Below, piece after piece: positions 7,079 to 15,700 of a DNA stretch of 64,000 nucleotides (the stretch's first letter is position 1; each line of letters begins with the position of its first letter). A model generated the notes under the pieces. It saw only the letters and a list, made by a program, of their open reading frames with translations, was not told the DNA's origin and made no database searches. Source of the stretch: Curtobacterium sp. MCBD17_013 (GTDB lineage: Bacteria > Actinomycetota > Actinomycetes > Actinomycetales > Microbacteriaceae); the NCBI RefSeq assembly GCF_003234565.1, contig NZ_QKTU01000009.1, positions 56,394 through 120,393 on the forward strand. The letters are read 5' to 3'. The position numbers were made by a program, and so were the translations under genes.

Positions 7079-8440
7079 CTACTGCGGCATGTCCACGAAC
7101 CGCGAGAACATCCCGTGGAACGCCACCGTGATCGTGTCCGTCGGCCCGTTGCGGTGCTTCGCGACGATGAAGTCCGCCTCGCCCTGCCGCGGGTTGTCCT
7201 TCTCGTAGGCGGACTCGCGGTGCAGCAGGATCACCATGTCGGCGTCCTGCTCGATCGAGCCCGACTCGCGCAGGTCCGAGATCTGGGGCTTCTTGTCCGC
7301 GCGCTGCTCGGGGCCACGGTTGAGCTGCGAGAGCGCGATGACCGGGACTTGGAGCTCCTTGGCCATGAGCTTGAGCGCACGCGAGAACTCCGAGACCTCT
7401 TGCTGGCGACTCTCGACGCGCTTGCCGCTCGTCATGAGCTGCAGGTAGTCGATGACGACGAGCTTGAGGTCGTGCTGCTGCTTGAGCCGCCGGCACTTGG
7501 CTCGGATCTCGACGAGCGTCATGTTGGGGGAGTCGTCGATGAAGAACGGGGCGTCGTTGATGCGACCGCGGGTCTGGGCGATGGTCGTCCAGTCGCGGGC
7601 GTCGACGGTGCCCTTGCGCATGTTCTGGAGCGGCACGCTCGACTCGGCGGACAGCAGGCGCATGGCGATCTCGGAGCGGCCCATCTCGAGCGAGAAGAAC
7701 GCCGCGGTCTGGTTGTGCTTGACGGCGGCAGCGCGTGCGAGGTCGAGGGCGAGCGTCGACTTGCCGAGCGCCGGGCGCGCCGCGACGATGATGAGCTGGC
7801 CGGGGTGGAACCCGTTCGTCAGGGCGTCGAGCCCGGCGAACCCGGTCGGCACGCCGGTCATCTGCCCGTCGCGGCCCTTGGCGGCCTCGATCTCGTCGAT
7901 GGCGGAGCCGATGGCCTCGGTCAGCGGCACGTAGTCCTCGGTCTGCACGCCACCCGCGACGTTGTAGACCTCGGCCTGGGCGTTGTTGACGAGGTCGGTG
8001 ACCTCACCCTCGGACGCGTAGCCCATCTGCACGATGCGCGTGCCGGCCTCGACCAGGCGACGGAGCACGGCCTTCTCGGCGACGATCGCGGCGTAGTAGC
8101 CCGCGTTGGCCGCCGTGGGCACGAGCGAGGTCAGGGAGTGCAGGTACTCGGCGCCACCGGCCCGGGACAGCATGGCCGTCTTGGTGAGCTCGTCGGTCAC
8201 CGCGATGACGTCGGTCGGCTCACCGTGCGAGTACAGCGACAGGATCGCGTCGAAGATGACCTCGTGCTTGGGGATGTAGAAGTCCACGCCCCGCGCGGTC
8301 TCGATCACGTCGGCGACGGCGTCCTTCGACAGCAGCATGCCGCCGATGGTCGACTGCTCGGCGAGCAGATCGTGGGGCGGCGTCCGCTCCATGCCCCGTT
8401 CGGCCATGTCCGGTGGTGCACCGAGATGCGCGATCGACAC
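7079..8440 (-). CDS. dnaB: Replicative DNA helicase DnaB
   Basis: Encodes 453 residues, the usual DnaB length, without an intein. The N-terminal domain (PPHDLLAEQSTIGGMLLSKDAV) binds primase; the RecA-like motor has Walker A ARPALGKST (about 223-231), SLEMGRSEIAMRLL, Walker B LKLVVIDYLQLM and the C-terminal SDLRESGSIEQDADMVI. The hexamer unwinds the lagging-strand template at the fork. It lies downstream of rplI-rpsR-ssb-rpsF on the same strand but behind strong terminators and an 860-base gap holding DnaA boxes, so it is probably transcribed separately. Confidence 0.97.
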   Translation of the reverse strand: MSIAHLGAPPDMAERGMERTPPHDLLAEQSTIGGMLLSKDAVADVIETARGVDFYIPKHEVIFDAILSLYSHGEPTDVIAVTDELTKTAMLSRAGGAEYLHSLTSLVPTAANAGYYAAIVAEKAVLRRLVEAGTRIVQMGYASEGEVTDLVNNAQAEVYNVAGGVQTEDYVPLTEAIGSAIDEIEAAKGRDGQMTGVPTGFAGLDALTNGFHPGQLIIVAARPALGKSTLALDLARAAAVKHNQTAAFFSLEMGRSEIAMRLLSAESSVPLQNMRKGTVDARDWTTIAQTRGRINDAPFFIDDSPNMTLVEIRAKCRRLKQQHDLKLVVIDYLQLMTSGKRVESRQQEVSEFSRALKLMAKELQVPVIALSQLNRGPEQRADKKPQISDLRESGSIEQDADMVILLHRESAYEKDNPRQGEADFIVAKHRNGPTDTITVAFHGMFSRFVDMPQ

Positions 8441-8629
8441 GCAGACTCCTCACTGTCCTGGTCGGCCCGTCCGGGCCGTTCGAGCATGATCCGGGAGGCC
8501 CGTCCCACCATTGGTACCGCCACCCCCCGACACCACCCTCGCGGCTCGAGCGCGACGGTCGTTCCGGTCCCGTGACGACCCGTTCCATGCCCCCTGCCCG
8601 AGTCGCTCCCGCAGGCTAGGGGAGCGAAG

Positions 8630-8703
8630 TTATCCCCAGCAAGAGGTCCTGTGGATAACTTTGTGGATGACACGGGGAACACGCCGGAAAGCGGTGGGGA
8701 CAA
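8630..8703. promoter_or_regulatory. DnaA-box cluster upstream of dnaB
   Basis: TTATCCCCA at 8630-8638 and the reverse of TTATCCACA at 8650-8658 face each other across 11 bases, with TGGGGACAA at 8695-8703. One perfect and two near-consensus DnaA boxes in about 75 bases, some 190 bases before dnaB and 21 kb from oriC, suggest DnaA control of dnaB or a DnaA-titrating site. Confidence 0.55.
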
Positions 8704-9236
8704 CTGTGGAAACTCCTGTGGAGGAGCGGGGACCGGGGCGAAATAAACCGCTTCTGACCTGGCGTTTCTGGTTGCACACCATGTGTGCACAACGTTGTTT
8801 AGAGTGCCGGTTGAAGGTTCCCGACTTGACGTCCTGCCTGTGCATAGAACCTGGACAGGGCGGCCTGATGTGGAGTACCACGTCCCGCGCTCCCAGCCCC
8901 ACCACATGCGCGCTTGTCCCCCGGAACGGTCCCCGGGTCAACAGCGCGACGGGTGTCGCTGGGCGCGCGCCGGAACCACGCGGAGTTGCTGTCCGCAACC
9001 AGGAGGACACGCGTACCCCACCGGCCTCGCCCCGGTCCCGGCCGGCGGGACGGACCGCCACCGCGCCTCCCGGCAGGGGGCCGGAATCGACATGACCGTT
9101 GTCGTCCGACAGCAGTCGGGTCGTCGCATGCAACCGCATCTGGTGCGTGTGCATCCGACGACCGCCGATCCGATGTCGGACGACCGCCGGACTGTCGAAG
9201 AGCAGCGAAGCCGGAGGAGGCTGCGGGGACGACGAA

Positions 9237-9294
9237 GGGCGGGCCTCCCGACTGGGAGACCCGCCCTCGGCGGTCGGACCGGCAGCGCCGGTCC
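9237..9294 (-). terminator. Tandem hairpins behind rplI
   Basis: 9237-9249 pairs with 9254-9266 (GGGCGGGCCTCCC against GGGAGACCCGCCC, one mismatch), and 9276-9283 pairs with 9287-9294 (GGACCGGC against GCCGGTCC). Both lie directly downstream of the rplI stop and should end the ribosomal transcript; no T-run is obvious. Confidence 0.65.
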
Positions 9295-9302
9295 GGACGG
9301 AA

Positions 9303-9755
9303 CTACTTGGCGGCGACGACCTTCAGCGCGATGGTCGCGACGATGTCCTCGCGGAGCCGGACCGTGGCCTCGTGCTCGCCGACGGACTTGATCGACCCGG
9401 GGACCTCGATCTTGCGCTTGTCGAGCGAGCCGATGCCCTGCGCCTGCACGGCGTCGGCGACGTCGCCCGGGCGGACAGAGCCGAACAGGCGGCCGTCCTT
9501 GCCGGCCTTGACGGTCAGCGTGACGACGGCGTTCTGCAGCTTGAGCTTGAGGTCCTGGGCCTCTTCGATCGTGGCGAGCTCGCGCGCGGCGCGGGCGGCC
9601 TGGATCGACTCGACCTGCTTCTGACCACCACGCGACCACGCGACGGCGAAGCCCTGCGGGATCAGGTAGTTGCGGGCGTAGCCGTTCTTGACGTCGACGA
9701 CGTCACCGGCGGAACCGAGGCCGGAGACCTCGTGGGTGAGGATGAGCTTCGACAT
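9303..9755 (-). CDS. rplI: 50S ribosomal protein bL9
   Basis: Encodes 150 residues with the conserved N-terminal rRNA-binding domain [36 protein letters not shown], a long connecting helix and the C-terminal domain [17 protein letters not shown]9 spans the L1 stalk base of the large subunit and helps keep the reading frame. It is the last gene of the leftward rpsF-ssb-rpsR-rplI operon, 14 bases behind rpsR. Confidence 0.97.
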   Translation of the reverse strand: MSKLILTHEVSGLGSAGDVVDVKNGYARNYLIPQGFAVAWSRGGQKQVESIQAARAARELATIEEAQDLKLKLQNAVVTLTVKAGKDGRLFGSVRPGDVADAVQAQGIGSLDKRKIEVPGSIKSVGEHEATVRLREDIVATIALKVVAAK

Positions 9756-9769
9756 GGGTGATCCTCCGA

Positions 9770-10030
9770 TCAGCGGCCGGAGCCGGCGTAGGGGAGGAGC
9801 GCCATCTCGCGGGCGTTCTTCACGGCACGGGCGATGAGGCGCTGCTCCTGGACGGAGACGCCGGTGATACGGCGGGCACGGATCTTGCCGCGCTCGGAGA
9901 TGAACTTGCGCAGGGTCGCGACGTCCTTGTAGTCGATGACGCCGACCTTGATCGACTTCGCGGGGGCGGCGTTCTTGCCGCCCTTGCCTCCGCGAGGCTT
10001 GCGGCGGTCGCCGCTGCTCTTTCCAGCCAT
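9770..10030 (-). CDS. rpsR: 30S ribosomal protein bS18
   Basis: Encodes 86 residues ending in the S18 core: [40 protein letters not shown] and [12 protein letters not shown]. The N-terminus ([25 protein letters not shown]) is basic and flexible, and no zinc cysteines are present. S18 pairs with S6 on the platform of the small subunit. The gene lies between ssb and rplI as in nearly all Actinobacteria. Confidence 0.97.
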   Translation of the reverse strand: MAGKSSGDRRKPRGGKGGKNAAPAKSIKVGVIDYKDVATLRKFISERGKIRARRITGVSVQEQRLIARAVKNAREMALLPYAGSGR

Positions 10031-10080
10031 TGGGGGATTCCTTCTAGTTCTGTTTCCGGATCAGCGGGGGAGCCGACTGA

Positions 10081-10629
10081 TCAGAACGGGGTTTCGTCGT
10101 CGTAGGTGCCGCCCGGGGTGTTCCACACGTCGGACGAGGACGTGTTGCCACCCTGGTTGCCCTGCGGGGACCACGGTTCGTCGGACTGCGCGCCACCGTT
10201 GTACCCGCCGCCGCCGCCACCGTTGCCGCCGCCGACCTGGCCGCGGCCACCGCCGCCACCACCACCGGAGGCGCGGGTGACCTGGGCGGTCGCGTAGCGG
10301 AGCGAGGGGCCGATCTCGTCGACCTCGAGCTCGATGCTCGTGCGCTGCTGGCCTTCGCGGTCCTGGTAGGAGCGCTGACGCAGACGACCCTGCGCGATGA
10401 CGCGCGAGCCCTTGGTCAGCGATCCCGCGACGTGCTCGGCGAACTCACGCCAGACACTCGCACGGAGGAACAGCGCGTCGCCGTCCTTCCACTCGTTCGC
10501 CTGACGGTCGAACGTGCGCGGTGTCGACGCGATGGTGAAGTTCGCCACCGCGAGGCCGTTCTGCGTGTACCGCAGCTCGGGATCGCTGGTGAGGTTGCCC
10601 ACCACCGTGATGACGGTCTCGCCGGCCAC
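10081..10629 (-). CDS. ssb: Single-stranded DNA-binding protein
   Basis: Encodes 182 residues: an OB fold ([54 protein letters not shown]), a glycine-rich linker (about residues 118-145, mostly G with Q and N) and the acidic tail DDETPF that recruits replication and repair proteins. SSB coats unwound DNA at the fork. It is placed between rpsF (3 bases away) and rpsR, the usual operon, so its level follows ribosomal output. Confidence 0.97.
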   Translation of the reverse strand: MAGETVITVVGNLTSDPELRYTQNGLAVANFTIASTPRTFDRQANEWKDGDALFLRASVWREFAEHVAGSLTKGSRVIAQGRLRQRSYQDREGQQRTSIELEVDEIGPSLRYATAQVTRASGGGGGGGRGQVGGGNGGGGGGYNGGAQSDEPWSPQGNQGGNTSSSDVWNTPGGTYDDETPF

Positions 10630-10632
10630 GGG

Positions 10633-11004
10633 CTACTCGGCGCTCTTCGTGGCGGCCGCGGCCTTGCGGGCGGCGCGCTCGTCGGAGAGCTTCTTGGCGG
10701 CGGCGACCTGGGCGATCGCTTCCTCGGCGCGGAGGACCTTGGTGCGGAGCACGGCCTCGGAGAGACCGAGCTGGCGGTCGAGCTCCTTGGCGGCGTCGGC
10801 GTTCGCCGTCATGTTGACGACGGCGTAGATGCCCTCGGACTTCTTGTTGATCTCGTACGCGAGACGACGACGGCCCCAGACGTCCACGTTGTCGACGGTG
10901 CCACCGTCGTTGCGGATGACTGCGAGGAACCGGTCGAGCGACGGAGCGACCGTGCGCTCGTCGATCTCGGGGTCGAGGATGACCATCAGTTCGTACTGGT
11001 GCAT
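10633..11004 (-). CDS. rpsF: 30S ribosomal protein bS6
   Basis: Encodes 123 residues with the S6 ferredoxin-like fold: [39 protein letters not shown] and [11 protein letters not shown], then a Lys/Ala-rich tail. S6 binds S18 on the small subunit. A GGGAGGTGGG ribosome site precedes the ATG. It is the first gene of rpsF-ssb-rpsR-rplI; the hairpin in its leader may bind the S6:S18 complex for feedback control. Confidence 0.97.
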   Translation of the reverse strand: MHQYELMVILDPEIDERTVAPSLDRFLAVIRNDGGTVDNVDVWGRRRLAYEINKKSEGIYAVVNMTANADAAKELDRQLGLSEAVLRTKVLRAEEAIAQVAAAKKLSDERAARKAAAATKSAE

Positions 11005-11033
11005 GCGGAACCCACCTCCCTTGGTCTAGAACG

Positions 11034-11052
11034 GCTCCGGTCTTTCCGGAGC
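11034..11052 (-). promoter_or_regulatory. Hairpin in the rpsF leader, possible S6:S18 feedback site
   Basis: GCTCCGG (11034-11040) pairs perfectly with CCGGAGC (11046-11052) around a 5-base loop, 30 bases before the rpsF start. Many bacteria carry an S6:S18-binding hairpin with a CCG element in this leader; position and CCG content fit, but the bulge typical of that motif was not confirmed. Confidence 0.35.
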
Positions 11053-11184
11053 AGGAGGGTTGATGCATGTGTGCGACCACCACGAACACGGTGGGCACAA
11101 CCTGACAAGACTAGCCGACGGCCGGGAGGCCCGGCAAGGGTTCTCCACAGCCCGACCGCCCGCACCGTGGTCGGGTGGTGCGGA

Positions 11185-12612
11185 TCAGCCCCGCTCGGCC
11201 CACCAGGCGCGCAGGCGACGCTCCGCCTCGTCCGCGCCGAGGGGCCCCTCGTCCATGCGCGCCTCGAGCAGGAACCGGTAGGCCTCGCCGACCTCGCGCC
11301 CGGGGCGGATGTCGAGGATGCGCATGATGTCGTCGCCCGTCAGGTCCGGACGCATGGCGTCGAGTTCCTCCCGGTCGCGCAGGGCGGCGATCCGGTCCTC
11401 CAGGTCGTCGTACGCGAACCCGAGCCGGTCGGCCTTGCGGCGGTTGCGCGTCGTGACGTCCGAGCGGGTGAGCTCGTGGAGCCGCTCGAGCTGGTCGCCG
11501 GCGTCGCGGACGTACCGGCGCACGGCCGAGTCCGTCCACGCGCCGTCCGTGTAGCCGAAGAACCGCAGGTGCAGCTCGATGAGCTTCGTGACGGCGGCGA
11601 CGGTCTCGTTGTCGAACCGCAGCGCGCGGAGCCGCTTGCGGGCGAGCTTGGCACCGACGAGGTCGTGGTGGTGGAAGCTCACGACGCCGCCGGGCTCAAG
11701 GCGGCGGGTGGCCGGCTTGCCGATGTCGTGGAGCAATGCGGCGACGCGGAGGACGATGTCGGGCGCGTCGCCGGCGTGCCGTTCGTGCTCGTAGCCGATC
11801 GCCTGCGTGAGCACGGTGAGCGAGTGCTCGTAGACGTCCTTGTGGTGGTGGTGCTCGTCGATCTCGAGCTGCATCGCCGGGAGTTCCGGCAGCACCCGCT
11901 CGGCGATGCCCGTGTCAACGAGGAGGCGCAACCCGGGCACGGGGTCGTCCGTGGCGAGCAGCTTGACGAACTCGTCGCGCACGCGCTCGGCGGAGATGAT
12001 CGCGATCGAGCCGGCGAGCTCGGTCATCGCGGCGCGGACGTCGTCGCTCACGGTGAACCCGAGCTGGCCCGTGAACCGTGCCGCACGCATCATGCGGAGC
12101 GGGTCGTCGCGGAAGGACACCGCGGCGCTCTGCGGCGTCCGCAGTCGACCGGCGAGCAGGTCCTCGACGCCGTCGGCCACGTCGACGAGCTCGCGCTGGG
12201 GGAGTCGCAGGGCCATCGCGTTGACGGTGAAGTCCCGGCGGACCAGGTCCTCGGTGATGGCCGATCCGAACTCGACCTCGGGCTTCCGGGTCTCGCCGTC
12301 GTACACGTCGCTGCGGTACGTCGTGATCTCGACCTGCTCGCCACGCACGCGGGCCGCGATGGTGCCGAACTGTCGCCCGACGTCCCAGGTCGCGCTCGCG
12401 ATCGGTTCCACGATCCGGAGGATCTCGTCGGGCCGGGCGTCCGTCGTGAAGTCGAGGTCGGTCACGGGCCGACCGAGGAAGGCGTCGCGGACGGGACCGC
12501 CGACGAGCGCGAGTTCGTGACCGGCCTCGGCGAAGGCGGCGGCCAGGGTGGCGACGGGTGCGGACTCGGCGAGGTGACCGAGGCGTTCCACGGCGTGTGC
12601 GACGGAGGGCAT
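11185..12612 (-). CDS. CCA-adding tRNA nucleotidyltransferase
   Basis: Encodes 475 residues. The class II nucleotidyltransferase head has ELALVGGPVRDAFLGRPVTDLDFTTDA with the two metal-binding aspartates, then RDFTVNAMALRL and DPLRMMRAARF. A HD domain follows (RVAALLHDIGKPATR, VVSFHHHDLVGAK). The enzyme adds or repairs the 3' CCA of tRNAs; the HD part suggests additional phosphohydrolase activity. Divergent from the DUF6049-MurJ frame, with about 108 bases between them. Confidence 0.95.
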   Translation of the reverse strand: MPSVAHAVERLGHLAESAPVATLAAAFAEAGHELALVGGPVRDAFLGRPVTDLDFTTDARPDEILRIVEPIASATWDVGRQFGTIAARVRGEQVEITTYRSDVYDGETRKPEVEFGSAITEDLVRRDFTVNAMALRLPQRELVDVADGVEDLLAGRLRTPQSAAVSFRDDPLRMMRAARFTGQLGFTVSDDVRAAMTELAGSIAIISAERVRDEFVKLLATDDPVPGLRLLVDTGIAERVLPELPAMQLEIDEHHHHKDVYEHSLTVLTQAIGYEHERHAGDAPDIVLRVAALLHDIGKPATRRLEPGGVVSFHHHDLVGAKLARKRLRALRFDNETVAAVTKLIELHLRFFGYTDGAWTDSAVRRYVRDAGDQLERLHELTRSDVTTRNRRKADRLGFAYDDLEDRIAALRDREELDAMRPDLTGDDIMRILDIRPGREVGEAYRFLLEARMDEGPLGADEAERRLRAWWAERG

Positions 12613-12720
12613 GACCCGTCGATCATCCCAGAACCCGGCCGTGCCGTGCCTCCTCGGCTGCGTCTCCGGCTGGGCCTCCTACACTCGTCCGAGGCCCGGA
12701 CGGTCCCGGGCGCCTCTTCC

Positions 12721-15700
12721 ATGCACATCCTCCGAACGCCACTCGCCGCCGCGGTGACCGCGCTGGTCGCCCTCGGCGTCGTCGGCGCGCCCGGAGTCGC
12801 GGAGGCGGCGAGCAGCAGCCATGCAGCGGCCAGCAGCAGCCACGCCGCGTCGGCCACGAGCAGTGCACGCGCGGTCGCGACCCCCGGTCCCACCGGCACG
12901 AACGCCAGCACCGCGACGCCCGCGCCCACCCACCCCGCGCAGAAGAACGCAGCGGCGCCCACCACGGCGACCACGGCCTCCCTGTCGGTGGCGGCGACGG
13001 ACCAGGGCGTGCTCAAGCCGGACCAGGACCTCACCCTGACGGTCACCGTGACGAACGGCACCGACACGGACCTCGCCGCGACCACCGCGGACGTCTCCCT
13101 GTCGCGGAGCGTGACCGGGGACCGGTCCGACCTCGAGGACTGGCTCGACGACACCAGCTCAGACGGTTACCTCGGCTCCTACCTGACGAGTTTCGACGTC
13201 CCGGTGGTCCCCGCGCACCACACGGTCACGATGACCGACATCACGATCCCGTCAGCCACGGTCGGCCTCGACGGCTACTCGTTCGGCGCGCGCCGCCTCG
13301 CGGTCTCGTACGCGTCGGGCTCGGTCGACGTCGTCGGCCGTTCGGCCATCACCTGGTACCCGTCGCTGACGCAGCAGCCCACGGACGTCTCCGTCGTGAT
13401 GCCGATCACCGTGCCCGCGACGACGTCGACCACGCTGTCGGCGTCGGAGCTCGCCGCGGACACCGCCGTCGACGGCACGCTCACGGCACAGCTCGACGCC
13501 GCGATCGACCACAACGTCGCGATCGGCATCGACCCGCGGATCATCGTCTCGATCCGGCTCCTGGGCCAGGACGCCCCGGAGTCCGCGGTGGCCTGGCTCG
13601 ACCGTCTGACCGCCGCCCGGAACGAGACGTTCGCGCTCCCCTACGCCGACGCCGACCTGACGGGCCTCCGGCAGGCGGGGGCGCCGGGCGTCTTCACGCC
13701 GATCTCGTTCGACCAGGACGTCGACCCACGGCACTTCCCCGGAGCGGTCACCCCGACACCGACGGCCACCGCGACCGGGACGACGGGCGGTGCGAGCGGC
13801 GCCAGCGCGGCCGCCGCGAGCGCGACGCCGACCGCCGGTGCGGGCCCGTCCACGTCGGCCGGTGGAGGCACGGGGACGAGCGCCGGCGCCGGAACCAGCA
13901 CCGGGGGCGAGACCGGAACGGCGGCCGGAACCGGAACGACCGCCGGCACCGACACAACCCCGGCGCCCGGCACGGGCCAGCCGGAAGGCGAGCCCACGCC
14001 CGCCGCGCCCACGCTGCCGACGATGCAGACCCTGCTCGACTTCCCGTACACGCTGCCCTCGATCGCCTGGCCGGACGAGGACACCGTCACCTCGGACGAC
14101 CTCCCGGTACTCGCCAAGGGGGGTTACCAGCACACCATCGTCGCGAACGGGAACACCACGGCCGGCGCGGACACCACGGTCGCCGCCTCCGCCAAGGCCG
14201 GGACCGCCGACCTCCTCGTGTCCGACGAACGGCTGAGCGCGCTCCTCGACGACGCCGCGGACGCACCCGATCAGGCGTCGTGGCAGAGCGCGATGGCGGC
14301 GCTCACCGCCACCCTCGCGACGACGACGCGCCAGGCGAGCACCTCCGCCCCGATCCTCCTGACGTTCGACCGTTCATGGCCGACCGACCCGACCCGCATG
14401 TCTGACACGCTCGACGCGCTCGAGTCGATGCCGTGGGTCTCGCCCACGGACCTCTCGACGACCATCGGCACCGCGCCGACGAGCGTCTCGGTGAGCAACC
14501 ACGCCGAGCCCGACGACCGCCTCGCGCAACTCCGCCAGCTCGTCCAGTCCGAGAGTGCCGTCACCGCGTTCTCGACCGCGCTGACCACCCCCACCGACCT
14601 CACGGCGCCGACCCGGCTCCACACGCTCGCCCTCGCCTCGACCGCGTGGACGACCGACCTCGCGGGACTGCAGCGTGCCGTGGCCGTCCGGGTGAAACGG
14701 GCGAACGCCGTCGTCGACTCCGTCGGGATCGTCGACTCGAGCTCCATCACCCTGCTCGGCGACCGGTCGTCCCTGCCGATCTCCGTCCGCAACAAGTCCG
14801 AGTTCCCCGTGACCGTCTACCTGACGGTGACGCCGTCGAACTCGTTCCTCCGGGTCGAGAAGAACGCGCTCCAGGTCACCGTCCAGCCCGAGTCGCAGTC
14901 GCGCATCACGTTCCCCGTGCAGTCCGTCGCGAACGGCAAGGTGCAGCTCCAGCTCACGCTGACGAGCTCCACCGGGACGCGGGTCGCGCAGCCGAGCGCG
15001 GTCGAGATCAACGTGCAGGCCCAGTGGGAGACCATCATCACCGGCCTCGCCGGAGCCGCGGTCGTGGTGATCTTCGGCCTCGGGATCCTGCGCAACATCC
15101 GCCGACGCCTCCGTCGCCGGTCCGGTGGCGCGCCTCCTGAGGACGACGACGACCCCAACCGTCCGCTCGACGACCAGCCGGTGGCCGCGTCGGCCCCCGC
15201 CCCCGCGGCCACCGCATCCACGGCCGTCGCCACACCCGCAGCCGTCGCCACACCCGCGGCCGTCGCCGCTGCACGCCCGACGGGCGCACGAGAACGGAAC
15301 GACGTGACCGACGACCTCCAGACCGCTCGGCCGGGAGGCACGGCTCCACTCGCCGGGACCCCCATCGGTGCCGCGGCACCCACCGCCGGCACCCCGGGCA
15401 CGACGGACGCGGCCGTCGGGGCGGGCGCGGTCGTCGGGGCGGGCGCGGTCGCGGCAGCGGGCGCGATCGATGGTGCGGCTCCGACCGGCGGCGCGACCCC
15501 GACCGGCGGCGCGGCTCCGACCGGCGGCGCGACCCCGACCGGCGGCGCGACCCCGACCGGCGGCGCGACCCCGACCGGCGGCGCGACCCCGACCGGCGGC
15601 GCGACCCCGACCGCCCCGGCGGAACGCGGCCTCGGCCGGGCCAGCGCCCTGCTCGCGATCGGCACGATGGTGTCGCGCGTCCTCGGGTTCGCCAAGACGT

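Larger units (their letters stand above)
8441..9302. other. Long gap between dnaB and rplI
   Basis: No reading frame here looks protein-like. It holds a cluster of DnaA-box-like sequences at 8630-8703, a 7-base inverted repeat TGCACAC-CAT-GTGTGCA at 8773-8789 and two hairpins behind rplI. It probably contains the dnaB promoter. Confidence 0.6.

Noticed and set aside
6890..8575. A 561-codon frame opposite dnaB
   Set aside because: Shadow of dnaB, translation without domain pattern.
10432..12720. Upstream extension of the DUF6049-MurJ frame
   Set aside because: The open frame runs antisense through ssb, rpsF and the CCA enzyme; the signal peptide at 12721 marks the real start.
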